NCBI GenBank assembly: GCA_021769135.1
Contig: JAETTM010000040.1
Location: 1 to 39,249, forward strand
Source of the DNA: Lachnospiraceae bacterium
GTDB taxonomy: Bacteria > Bacillota > Clostridia > Lachnospirales > Lachnospiraceae
Reading direction: 5' to 3'
Length of the DNA stretch: 39,249 bases
Shown here: positions 31,992-39,249 of the stretch, piece by piece
Position numbering within the stretch: position 1 is the stretch's first letter
Layout of the letters: every line of letters begins with the position of its first letter
Notes under the pieces: generated by a model
What the model saw: the letters and a program-made list of their open reading frames with translations, nothing else
What the model was told of the DNA's origin: nothing
The model's database searches: none
Translations under genes and position numbers: made by a program

Positions 31992-33197
31992 GTGGAACGG
32001 AGAGTAGATTTGGCGACGGGGCTTTATTATGACGTGGGCCAGGAGGAAATTGCAAGAAGGCATCATTTGGTGCGGGAGTATATGGAAAAAAAGGATATTG
32101 CTGTGCTTTTGGTGCTGGCATCCCATAAGGAAGGCTACCGGTGGTGGCTGACCGGTGTGGATGGAACGGAGCGTCGGTCGGAGAGCTGTTTTGTAGTGCC
32201 CAGGAAAGGGGATATTCTCCATGTGACCGGAGGCAAAATGGCTGAGGAAGATGAAGAGGCGGGGCAGCCTGTAGGAGCCCAGCCGGATGCGGAAGAGGCT
32301 TTTAAGGGAATCCGTACCGTATACCAGATATCGGCTTTCTCCATCCGAAAAATGATGGAGGAAAGCGGGGGGAAAAGGCTGGGATTGGTTCATGGGGAGG
32401 ATATCCGGGCACAGTTGTACGATTATCTGGAAAAATTTTTGCCGAATGTGGAACGGGTGGATGTGACGGAGGATTTTGCCGGGAAAAAGGCGGTGAAATC
32501 TCCGGAAGAACAAAAATTGATACGGGAAGCAGTCAGGCTGCAGGAGAGGGTGCTGGAAGGGCTGTCCGGCTATCTGAAACCTGGCATGAGAGAAGCGGAA
32601 GCGGTCCGCTATGCCCGCTATCTGGCCAATCATCTGGGCAGCGGCGGCATTGACGCCATGGAATATGCCCAGGTAGAGCTGATTTCCTGGAAAGACAGGC
32701 AGATGCAGGGTCCGTTGGATGTTCCGGGCAGATGTATGGAAGCCGGAGATATGATGGAAATAAAACTGCGGATTCGCGGGAACAGCGGATTCTATGGTTT
32801 TATTGCGAGGAGATTTTCTTTTGGGGAGCCTGCCTTTATTGAAAAAGAGATATGGCAGAAAGCAATATTGCTCCAGGAAATGGCAGAGGAAAAAATAAAA
32901 CCGGGGAAAACGGTGGACCGGATAGAAGAAGAGATAAGAGAAGAAGCTAAAGGGCAGGGAATTTCTTTGGCTGAAAAGGATTTTAGCCACGGGATAGGCT
33001 ACTGTGTTTCGGAAGGGCCGGATAGGGCATCGGGGCTGCGGAATATGCCGCTCCAAAGCGGTATGGTCCTGGCGGTGGAGCCGGAAATAGTGGATGAACG
33101 GGGAAATAAGGCTTGCTGCGGAGATGTATATGCGGTAACGGATGACGGCATATGGCGGATGAGCATAAGCGGCAGGGAGATAAAGATATTGGAATGA
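31992..33197 (+). CDS. M24 metallopeptidase-fold protein 2, metal site degraded
   Basis: This 401-residue relative of the preceding protein is only 12 bases downstream. The GTG start has AGGAGGGG in front. The N-terminal domain shows EGYRWWLTGVDGTERRSE, parallel to WEGYSHWLTGSRAVE of the neighbour. In the catalytic half GDMMEIKLRIRGNSG replaces the first metal Asp, FIARRFSFG replaces SDxTR, but FSHGIGYCVSEGP (near 330) keeps the His and AVEPEIVDERG keeps the Glu-Pro. The metal site is therefore only partly lost. The pair may form a heteromeric enzyme acting on a C-N bond in the imported compound; this is inference. Confidence 0.78.
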   Translation: MERRVDLATGLYYDVGQEEIARRHHLVREYMEKKDIAVLLVLASHKEGYRWWLTGVDGTERRSESCFVVPRKGDILHVTGGKMAEEDEEAGQPVGAQPDAEEAFKGIRTVYQISAFSIRKMMEESGGKRLGLVHGEDIRAQLYDYLEKFLPNVERVDVTEDFAGKKAVKSPEEQKLIREAVRLQERVLEGLSGYLKPGMREAEAVRYARYLANHLGSGGIDAMEYAQVELISWKDRQMQGPLDVPGRCMEAGDMMEIKLRIRGNSGFYGFIARRFSFGEPAFIEKEIWQKAILLQEMAEEKIKPGKTVDRIEEEIREEAKGQGISLAEKDFSHGIGYCVSEGPDRASGLRNMPLQSGMVLAVEPEIVDERGNKACCGDVYAVTDDGIWRMSISGREIKILE

Positions 33198-33214
33198 AAC
33201 GGCGGGGGATGATG

Positions 33215-34552
33215 ATGGAGCAGAAAGCGGGAAAACGGGAAATATTGTGTTACGGAATCGGGGATTTTGCCTGCAATGGCTGCTTTACGATAGTGTCTTC
33301 CTTCTTAATGTATTTTTACACGGATGTGGTAAAGCTGGATTTGGGCAGGGTAGGGGCAATTATTCTCGTTTCCAGGATGGCGGACGCCCTCAGCTGCCTG
33401 GGCATGGGCGGGCTGATTGACCGCACGAATACGAAGTGGGGGCGGGTCAGACCGTATCTGGCAGGAATCATCGTGCCCCTTTGCCTGTCAATGGTTGCGC
33501 TTTTCTATATGCCGGATTTGACGGAAAGAGGGAAAACAATATATGGCTATATGACGGCGGTGGTTTTTTCCGTCCTGTATTCGGGGCTTAGCGTGTCTTA
33601 TTCTACGATGATGACTTGTATGACAAAGAATAGCAAAGAACGTCTTGGCTTTAATTTGACAAAAAATATCAGTGCCAATTTAGGTGCTTTTTTTGTAACC
33701 AGCATGACATTATTTTTAGTGGGCCAGATTGGCCGGGGAGATGCGGGAAAAGGGTTTGTAGGAACAATGTGCGCATATGGGGTGCTTTATACGGGGATTA
33801 TTCTGGTGACTTTTTGGAATACAAAGGAAAGGGTTCAAGTCTCGCAAAAGCGATATAGTTTCAGCGAATCGTTAAGCGTCGCGCTGAAGAACCGGCATTG
33901 GATTCTGCTTTGCGTGATAGAATTCTTTATGTTGGTGGGGATGACCATGCGCAGCCAGGGAACCTTATATTATGCCAAGTATTGTTTAGGGCAGGAAGGG
34001 CTGGGCTCCGTGCTCCTTTCCATATCCTCGTTCCTGGCGGTGCCTATGATGCTGGTGGTGACTTATCTGGCGAAAAAGATTGGGAAAAAGCGATGCCTGG
34101 AGTATGGAAATATTTTGTTGCTCATAGGGCTTGCGGGTATGTGGATGGCAAAGCGCAGCATAGGCATACTGATATTTTTCCACGTGCTTGCGTCCATCGG
34201 AAGCGGGATTGCTTCCGGAATGGTATTCGTGATGATTGCGGAAGTGGTGGACTATTCGGAGTACCAGACAGGAAAAAGGCCCCAGGGTTTCCTCACATCC
34301 GCCGTTTCTTTAATGATGAAATTAGGAGTGGCCTGCGCAGGCTTTCTGGCGGCGCGAATCCTGGCATGGGGCGGCTATGCGGCAGGAAGTGAGCAATCGA
34401 GCCAGGCATTGAAGGCGATTGGCATCAACTACATATGGATGCCCGCAGCGATTGCGGTGCTAAGCATATTGGCCACAGGGCTATATACGTTGGATGAAGA
34501 ATACCCGAAAGTGGCCGAAGCTTTACAAAATTTATATAAGAAACTGGAATAG
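33215..34552 (+). CDS. GPH-family (MelB-like) sugar:cation symporter
   Basis: This membrane transporter of the glycoside-pentoside-hexuronide family has about 445 residues and 12 hydrophobic helices. Family signatures are REILCYGIGDFACNGCFTIVSSFLMYFYTDV at the N-terminus, RMADALSCLGMGGLIDRTNTKWGRVRPYL after the second helix, and EVVDYSEYQTGKRPQGFLTSAVS near residue 350. The start at 33215 has GGCGGGGG six bases upstream. An ATG at 33194 overlapping the previous stop (ATGA) is the alternative. Presence of a symporter next to a full ABC importer suggests uptake of a second, smaller sugar or export of a product. Confidence 0.9.
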   Translation: MEQKAGKREILCYGIGDFACNGCFTIVSSFLMYFYTDVVKLDLGRVGAIILVSRMADALSCLGMGGLIDRTNTKWGRVRPYLAGIIVPLCLSMVALFYMPDLTERGKTIYGYMTAVVFSVLYSGLSVSYSTMMTCMTKNSKERLGFNLTKNISANLGAFFVTSMTLFLVGQIGRGDAGKGFVGTMCAYGVLYTGIILVTFWNTKERVQVSQKRYSFSESLSVALKNRHWILLCVIEFFMLVGMTMRSQGTLYYAKYCLGQEGLGSVLLSISSFLAVPMMLVVTYLAKKIGKKRCLEYGNILLLIGLAGMWMAKRSIGILIFFHVLASIGSGIASGMVFVMIAEVVDYSEYQTGKRPQGFLTSAVSLMMKLGVACAGFLAARILAWGGYAAGSEQSSQALKAIGINYIWMPAAIAVLSILATGLYTLDEEYPKVAEALQNLYKKLE

Positions 34553-34562
34553 GAGAACAAAG

Positions 34563-34919
34563 ATGGACGATAAAAAGGTGAAAGCATTTCATTTGGACGA
34601 TATGGAGTGGATGGAGATTTATGATGAACACATGAAGAGTTTTATTTATGACAAGAGGATGATTGATGCGACGGAAGAAGGGATTATGGTGAATTTTTCC
34701 AGATATCCGGCGGGTTACTATAAGACGCCCCACCGCCATCATTGCAGCCATGGGATTTATGTGATTCAGGGGAAGCTGCGGACGGACGAAGGCGTTTACG
34801 GGCCGGGAAGCTTCGTATGGCATTCCGAAGGCTCCCTGGCACGGCATGGGGCAACGGATGAAGAAGACTGCATTTTCCTATTTATAACCAACAAACCTTT
34901 TGATATTATATATGAGTAG
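34563..34919 (+). CDS. Small cupin-domain protein
   Basis: This 118-residue single-cupin protein has cupin motif 1 with PHRHHCSHGIYVIQG-type metal-ligand histidines (about 61-75) and motif 2 in GPGSFVWHSEGSLARHG. AGGAG lies seven bases before the ATG. Small cupins in sugar operons are often isomerases or sensors, but no activity can be assigned. It is 10 bases after the symporter gene and just before the inverted-repeat element. Confidence 0.85.
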   Translation: MDDKKVKAFHLDDMEWMEIYDEHMKSFIYDKRMIDATEEGIMVNFSRYPAGYYKTPHRHHCSHGIYVIQGKLRTDEGVYGPGSFVWHSEGSLARHGATDEEDCIFLFITNKPFDIIYE

Positions 34920-34948
34920 GGAAATAATTGCGGAATTTTAAACTGTGG

Positions 34949-35105
34949 GAATATTCTGACCATATATTCTGTTCAAAGCCTGTTGTGCCGGACATTCCAT
35001 CAAGCCCGAAAGCAGAAGCCAGTCGGGGAGCGGCCCTCCTGCCTTCTATGGTCTTGACTTCATGGCACAAAAAGGCTTTTCACAGAATATATGGTCAGAA
35101 TATTC
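34949..35105. mobile_element. 157-bp MITE-like element with 24-bp perfect terminal inverted repeats
   Basis: The termini 34949-34972 and 35082-35105 are perfect 24-bp inverted repeats beginning GAATATTCTGACC. Inside, AGCCT-G-TTGTGCC (34977-34989) pairs with GGCACAA-AA-AGGCT (35064-35077). The 74-base centre has further stems (CCCGA/TCGGG, GGAG/CTCC). No real gene is inside; a 65-codon frame at 34928-35125 is created by the element. It lies within the operon, ending 39 bases before the GH112 start. No clear target duplication was found. Confidence 0.75.
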
Positions 35106-35144
35106 AGCCAAGTTTATGGATTTAGTAGGAATAGGAGGTTTAAG

Positions 35145-37298
35145 ATGAGCAAAGGAACGGGCGGATTTACTTTGCCGGGAGAGGCGGGATATGAAGAGCT
35201 GACATTTAAGATGGCGGAAAAATGGGGGGCGGATGTAATCCGGGATAGCGACGGAACGAAGCTGTCACAGGATATTATCGATGGGGATTATGGGATTTAC
35301 TCCACCATCTGCCTGATTCGCGACCATAATGAGTGGGCGAAGGAACATTTGGACATGCAGCAGCAGACCTTTTTGGTGACGCAGCCGAAGGTAGCGGAAT
35401 GCGGGGAGTTGGAATTCCGCTTGATGGATGATTTTTTTGAAGGCCAGTTCCAGGTGAATAACAGCAAAGAGGCGCTGGGATACTGGCAGCTGTATGACCG
35501 TACGGTGAACCGGGAAGTGCCCTCCGGCCAATGGAAGTATGATGAAAAAACAGGAGTTCTGGCGGCGGAGGGGTTGACGCCATGGCATAAGTATACGGTC
35601 AGCTTTTTGGCGTACCGCATATGGGAAGAAATTTCCATGTACAATCATACAACGAATCATTGGGAAAAAGAGCATTTGATGCAGATAGACCCCAGGTATC
35701 CTGAAGTGCAGGAATATTTGCTGGACTGGATGAAACGCTGGTGCGAAGAGCATCCGGCCACCACGGTGGTGAGGTTTACTTCCCTTTTCTACAATTTTGT
35801 CTGGATTTGGGGGAGCAGCGAAAAGAACAGAAATTTGTTTACGGATTGGGGCTCCTACGATTTTACGGTCAGCCCGCTGGCGCTGCAGGAGTTTGAAAAA
35901 AAGTATGGCTATGCGCTGACGGCAGAGGATTTTGTCAATAAAGGGCAATACCATGTCACCCATATGCCGGGGGATGCCCATAAAATGGATTGGATGGAGT
36001 TTGTAAATGATTTTGTTGTTTCCTATGGAAAGAAATTGGTAGATTTGGTGCATACTTATGGGAAGAAGGCCTATGTGTTCTACGATGACAGCTGGATTGG
36101 CCTGGAGCCTTATGGGGAGCGGTTTGAAGAATTCGGGTTTGACGGTTTGATTAAATGTGTTTTTTCCGGGTATGAAGCGAGGCTTTGTGCCGGGGTGAAA
36201 GTGGGAGTGCATGAATTGCGCCTGCATCCTTATCTGTTTCCGGTAGGGCTGGGAGGGGCGCCCACTTTTATGGAAGGCGGGAACCCGGCATTGGATGCAA
36301 AAAAATATTGGAACAATGTGCGCCGGGCACTTCTTCGGGAACCGGTGGACAGAATCGGTTTAGGGGGATATCTGCATTTGACGGAGGGCTTCCCGGATTT
36401 TGTGGATTATATAGAAGAAGTTTCCGATGAATTCCGGTTTATCCGGGATTTGCATAAGAAAGGAAAGCCTTATACCTGTAAGCCGCGGGTAGGCGTATTG
36501 CATGCATGGGGGAAACTGCGTTCATGGACGCTTTCCGGGCACTTCCATGAAACTTACATGCATGATTTGATTCATGTGAATGAAAGCCTTTCCGGGCTGC
36601 CGTTTCATGTGGAGTTTATCGGCTTTGAGGATGTAAAAAGAGGGGCTTTGGAACATTTGGATGTGGTGATTAATGCGGGATATGCGAAAAGCGCATGGAG
36701 CGGCGGCGAGGCCTGGCGGGAAGCCGAAGTAGTGGAGCGGCTGACCAAATGGGTGCGGGAAGGCGGCTGCTTTATCGGAATAAACGAGCCATCGGCGGTG
36801 GAAGGTTATGATACATTTTTCCGTATGGCCCATGTGTTGGGCATTGATGAGGACACCGGGGCAAGGGTTTGCCATGGAAAATGGGAGTATGAAGTGCGGG
36901 AAGACAGGAAGCTTTTGCCCGAAGGGATTGCTTTGGAAGGCAAGGAAAAGAGATATTTGACGGACGGCAAAGCATGGGTGCTGGCGGAAGAAAACGGGCT
37001 CCCGACCCTGGCCGTAAATCCATGGGGGAAAGGATGCGGAATTTACTTATCTTCGTACAGCTATTCCCTGGAAAATACAAGGATGCTGATGAACCTGATT
37101 TTATACGGCTGCAAAGAACCGCTGGAACAGATGTATTTGACGGACAATGCCCATACCGAGTGCGCATACTTCCCCGAAAGCCAGTGCCTGGTAGTGATGA
37201 ATAACAGCGGAAGCCCGGAAGAATGCAGCGTGCGGACGGAAAAAGGCATCTGCGAATTCCGATTGAAACCTTATGAAACAAGAATGAAGCAATTATAA
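35145..37298 (+). CDS. GH112 galactosyl-hexoside phosphorylase
   Basis: This 717-residue phosphorylase belongs to family GH112, which cleaves beta-1,3-galactosyl-N-acetylhexosamine (lacto-N-biose/galacto-N-biose) or beta-1,4-galactosyl-rhamnose with phosphate to give galactose 1-phosphate. Typical segments are GRFTLPGEAGYE-like (GGFTLPGEAGYE), TPWHKYTVSFLAYRIWEEISMYNH, the catalytic region VFYDDSWIGLEPYGERF with the probable general-acid Asp, and HPYLFPVGLGGAPTFMEGGNP. AGGAGG lies six bases before the ATG; the upstream open frame lies in the inverted-repeat element. It is the only glycan-cleaving enzyme of the operon and thus the best clue to its substrate. Choice between mucin/milk-type disaccharides and galactosyl-rhamnose cannot be made by eye. 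Confidence 0.92.
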   Translation: MSKGTGGFTLPGEAGYEELTFKMAEKWGADVIRDSDGTKLSQDIIDGDYGIYSTICLIRDHNEWAKEHLDMQQQTFLVTQPKVAECGELEFRLMDDFFEGQFQVNNSKEALGYWQLYDRTVNREVPSGQWKYDEKTGVLAAEGLTPWHKYTVSFLAYRIWEEISMYNHTTNHWEKEHLMQIDPRYPEVQEYLLDWMKRWCEEHPATTVVRFTSLFYNFVWIWGSSEKNRNLFTDWGSYDFTVSPLALQEFEKKYGYALTAEDFVNKGQYHVTHMPGDAHKMDWMEFVNDFVVSYGKKLVDLVHTYGKKAYVFYDDSWIGLEPYGERFEEFGFDGLIKCVFSGYEARLCAGVKVGVHELRLHPYLFPVGLGGAPTFMEGGNPALDAKKYWNNVRRALLREPVDRIGLGGYLHLTEGFPDFVDYIEEVSDEFRFIRDLHKKGKPYTCKPRVGVLHAWGKLRSWTLSGHFHETYMHDLIHVNESLSGLPFHVEFIGFEDVKRGALEHLDVVINAGYAKSAWSGGEAWREAEVVERLTKWVREGGCFIGINEPSAVEGYDTFFRMAHVLGIDEDTGARVCHGKWEYEVREDRKLLPEGIALEGKEKRYLTDGKAWVLAEENGLPTLAVNPWGKGCGIYLSSYSYSLENTRMLMNLILYGCKEPLEQMYLTDNAHTECAYFPESQCLVVMNNSGSPEECSVRTEKGICEFRLKPYETRMKQL

Positions 37299-37387
37299 AA
37301 AATCCTGTAAACATGGCAAGTAAAATAAATTCCAGAGCAAAAAGCGGCGCAGAAATTAGCTAGGCGGTATATGTAGGAGCATGATAA

Positions 37388-37948
37388 ATGAGAATGACAG
37401 ACCATACTCAACTGAAGATGAACCATGAAGACAGAAGAATTGCAGAGCCGGAGCTAATCCGGGGAATATTGGACAGGAATTCGGTTTGTACGGTAGCGAT
37501 GCATGACCTGCCGTATCCCTATGTGGTTCCTATGAACTATGGCTATGTGTGGGAAGAAAAACTGGTGCTGTATATGCATATGGCAGGTAGGGGCCATCGG
37601 TTGGAATTGCTGGAGGAAAACCCTTGCGTCGCCTGCAGCATCAGCATGTTCCTCGACCGGGTGGGAAAAAAGAAATATAAAAAAGAAGGGCATGATTACC
37701 GCAGCGTGACGGTGTTCGGGAAAGCGGAAATAGTTACGATGGAAGAACCGGAAGAATTCCTGAAAGGGCTGAATGCCCTTTGCAGGAATACGGGCCGCCC
37801 TCCGCTGCGGAAAATCCCCGGAAATAAAAATTTGTTGGTGATGAAGGTCATAGCCGATACCGTTACGGCAAAAGCCCAGTATCCTGTGAATGATATCGGC
37901 GAAATACCCATGCCTCCGCTGGACCTTTCATCCAATCCTTTGGGTTAA
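37388..37948 (+). CDS. Pyridoxamine 5'-phosphate oxidase-fold flavoprotein (NimA-like)
   Basis: This 186-residue split-barrel FMN-binding protein starts MRMTDHTQLKMNHEDRRIAEPE and has the NimA/PPOX pattern SVCTVAMHDLPYPYVVPMNYGYVW, LYMHMAGRGHRLELLEENPCVACSI and SVTVFGKAEIV. Proteins of this type reduce or bind small aromatic compounds, and their natural role is usually unknown. AGGAG lies nine bases upstream. Its stop codon shares bases with the stop of the convergent regulator gene (TTAA), so the two genes are packed end to end. Confidence 0.88.
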   Translation: MRMTDHTQLKMNHEDRRIAEPELIRGILDRNSVCTVAMHDLPYPYVVPMNYGYVWEEKLVLYMHMAGRGHRLELLEENPCVACSISMFLDRVGKKKYKKEGHDYRSVTVFGKAEIVTMEEPEEFLKGLNALCRNTGRPPLRKIPGNKNLLVMKVIADTVTAKAQYPVNDIGEIPMPPLDLSSNPLG

Positions 37949-38670
37949 CATTTGCGCCTGACGGCATTATCCTGAAACCGAAAAAAGTCAGGGCGGTGGC
38001 GGGATTGGGTATATTCGAACATGATGCCATCGCTGTTGAATGTCTGGCTGCTGACCACGGCAAGGCAGTTATAATCGCCTAATTGAAGGTATTTTTCGTC
38101 AATTTCCGTCATTTTTTCCACCGTCATCACCCTTTTGCTTGTGACGATGGAAATATGCAGTTCGTTTTCCAGATACTCATAAATAGAACCTTCCGCAATC
38201 TCTTTCGTAAGGTTTACCGCTATATTTTTTAAAAAATAATTGTGATTGAGAATCAAAGCCTTTCCATCCAGATAATGGAGACGCTGAATGTAATACAATT
38301 GGGAGCCCGCAGGAAACCCTGTCCTGTTGGCTATTTTTTCGTCCGCAATAATTTCCGTAAAACATAGAACCTGTGTTTTTGGAGTCTGATGGTTCCGGAG
38401 GGCGGACTCCTTAAAGGATTCGATGCCGCCGATGGTAAAAGAAGTCTGCAAAGCGGGGCGGAAAATATTGCGCACCCCTTTTCCCTGCATAGTCTGCACA
38501 TAGCCATCCATGACAAGGGCACTGATTGCACGCCGTATGGTGTTGCGGGAACAGTCATAGGTTAAAATCAGCTGGTTCTCGGAAGGCAGCATTTCCTGAA
38601 ATTCGTACTCGCCGGTTTCTATTTTGGTTTTTAGGCTGCGGTATATTTCGGCATACTTTTTCTTGGGCAT
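37945..38670 (-). CDS. GntR/UTRA transcriptional regulator
   Basis: This 241-residue regulator of the HutC subgroup has a winged helix at 1-70 (YAEIYRSLKTKIETGEYEF, LPSENQLILTYDCSRNTIRRAISAL, GKGVRNIF) and a UTRA ligand domain at about 90-235 (QLYYIQRLHYLDGKALILNHNYF and CLAVVSSQTFNSDG). TreR is a similar protein. GAGG precedes the ATG. The protein is divergent from the partial gene at 38885 and convergent with the sugar operon. It probably controls its own promoter through two palindromes and may repress the adjacent carbohydrate operon until a sugar phosphate is present. Confidence 0.92.
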   Translation of the reverse strand: MPKKKYAEIYRSLKTKIETGEYEFQEMLPSENQLILTYDCSRNTIRRAISALVMDGYVQTMQGKGVRNIFRPALQTSFTIGGIESFKESALRNHQTPKTQVLCFTEIIADEKIANRTGFPAGSQLYYIQRLHYLDGKALILNHNYFLKNIAVNLTKEIAEGSIYEYLENELHISIVTSKRVMTVEKMTEIDEKYLQLGDYNCLAVVSSQTFNSDGIMFEYTQSRHRPDFFRFQDNAVRRKC

Positions 38671-38686
38671 GGCAATTCGACCTCAC

Positions 38687-38756
38687 TTGTTTAAACATAT
38701 ATATATTATTATAGTTCGGAAAAAATAAAAGTCAAGAATTAAAAATGTTTAAACAA
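38687..38756 (-). promoter_or_regulatory. GntR promoter flanked by two GTTTAAAC operator-like sites
   Basis: On the minus strand TTGACT (38730-38735), 16 bases and TATAAT (38708-38713) form a strong promoter. TTGTTTAAACAT (38687-38698) lies downstream of the -10, and its exact reverse complement (38745-38756) lies upstream of the -35. The spacing of about 58 bp between the palindromes suits looping or cooperative repression by the regulator itself. Confidence 0.72.
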
Positions 38757-38827
38757 CTTTGAATGCAACAGTTTAGTACAGGATAGCAAGAAATAATACA
38801 GAGAAAATTTCAGGATGTGTGAAATTC

Positions 38828-38856
38828 TTGAATTTAGGGTGAAAAAATGATATGAT
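38828..38856 (+). promoter_or_regulatory. Promoter of the final partial gene
   Basis: TTGAAT (38828-38833), 17 bases and TATGAT (38851-38856) precede the ATG at 38885, which has AGGAGG nine bases upstream. Confidence 0.6.
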
Positions 38857-38884
38857 AAGGACACAAATAGGAGGGGAATAAGAT

Positions 38885-39249
38885 ATGGCAAATATATATG
38901 ATGGGGCGTTTCGGACAATTCTGAATGATTGCCGGAAGCTGATTATCCCCGTAATCAATGAAATGTTTGGGGAAACATATACAGGGGAGGAAGAAATCCG
39001 GTTTTTTCCCAATGAACATTTTTTAGACCAGCAGGACGAGGCTGATAGGGAACGGATTACGGATACGAATTTTACAGTTTTCGGAAAGACACCAAAGAAA
39101 TACCATGTGGAGTGCGAAAGCAGCCTGCCGGATGGGAAAATCATGATAAGGCTTTTCGAATACGATGCACAGATAGCCCTTGATGAGGGCGAGGTGACTG
39201 AGGAGACATTGACCGTGACATTTCCCAATACGGCGGTTCTGTATCTTCG
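38885..39249 (+). CDS. PD-(D/E)XK nuclease family (Rpn/transposase-like) protein, 5' part
   Basis: The frame runs open to the window end (121 codons visible): MANIYDGAFRTILNDCRKLI, then EMFGETYTGEEEIRF, FLDQQDEADRERITDTNFTVFG and YHVECESSLPDGKIMIRLFEYDAQIAL. This is the N-terminal half of a family often annotated as PD-(D/E)XK nuclease family transposase, common and multicopy in Lachnospiraceae. The Asp in the ITDTNF stretch and the VECESS strand resemble the nuclease core. Whether it moves DNA is not established. It has its own promoter, separated from the GntR gene by about 210 bp. Confidence 0.78.
   Translation, partial: MANIYDGAFRTILNDCRKLIIPVINEMFGETYTGEEEIRFFPNEHFLDQQDEADRERITDTNFTVFGKTPKKYHVECESSLPDGKIMIRLFEYDAQIALDEGEVTEETLTVTFPNTAVLYL

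Noticed and set aside
31974-33056. A 360-codon minus-strand frame opposite the second M24-like gene
   Set aside because: It is an antisense shadow; the plus-strand frame has the family match, start site and operon spacing.
34928-35125. A 65-codon frame on the plus strand
   Set aside because: It is formed by the inverted-repeat element and its flanks. It has no ribosome site and its ends are the terminal repeats read in two directions.
1-39249. CRISPR arrays, tRNA or rRNA genes, prophage or conjugation modules
   Set aside because: I saw no regularly spaced repeats, cloverleaf-like sequences, phage structural genes, integrase or relaxase in either strand by eye. A tRNAscan or covariance search would be needed to exclude small RNAs.

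Overview
The window looks like chromosomal DNA of a gut-type anaerobic Firmicute, most likely Lachnospiraceae. The reasons are the mid-GC coding sequence, strong AGGAGG-type ribosome sites, the mix of LplB/YtcP-type and MalF/MalG-type sugar ABC transporters, a GH112 phosphorylase, and PD-(D/E)XK 'transposase-like' proteins. This assignment rests on gene content and style, because no rRNA gene is present.

Layout: (1) 1-3488: the tail of a sugar-binding protein gene whose upstream side runs into a hairpin-rich dispersed repeat, then two permeases and a ribokinase-family kinase. A PD-(D/E)XK/AAA-like protein overlaps the kinase (3473-5245). (2) 5277-9362: a SIMPL-domain lipoprotein, trmL, a Phd/ParE-type toxin-antitoxin pair with a clear promoter/operator, an ECF sigma/anti-sigma pair, and a small protein. 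(3) 9461-13615 (minus): a signalling operon of 7TM hybrid histidine kinase (PAS-HisKA-HATPase-REC-HPt), response regulator, CheX-like phosphatase and CheY-like regulator. It is divergent from glutamine synthetase (13955-15385). (4) 15404-17417: an AraC regulator divergent from a UroD/MtaA-type methyltransferase-fold protein.

(5) 17553-24927 is the most striking region. It is one promoter-headed operon coding for a small YIDPS membrane protein, a fusion of a YidC/Oxa1 insertase domain to a CDP-glycerol glycerophosphotransferase-like domain, a PhnW-type aminotransferase, a TagD-like cytidylyltransferase fused to PEP mutase, a LicC/PntC-like nucleotidyltransferase, and a membrane sulfatase/LTA-synthase-like protein. 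Together these suggest synthesis of a CMP-activated phosphonate (2-aminoethylphosphonate or phosphonoalanine) and its attachment to a cell-surface polymer. No phosphonopyruvate decarboxylase gene is seen. (6) 25011-26445: a lone, AT-rich ParA-like ATPase gene with a consensus promoter and tandem upstream repeats, probably acquired.

(7) 26446-37948: a long carbohydrate operon coding for an aldo/keto reductase, a sugar-binding lipoprotein, two permeases, two M24-fold proteins with degraded metal sites, a GPH-type symporter, a cupin, a GH112 galactoside phosphorylase and a flavin-binding PPOX protein. A 157-bp MITE-like inverted-repeat element sits directly before the GH112 gene. A convergent GntR/UTRA regulator with two operator-like palindromes around its own promoter follows. 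(8) 38885-end: the start of another PD-(D/E)XK family protein, cut by the window edge.
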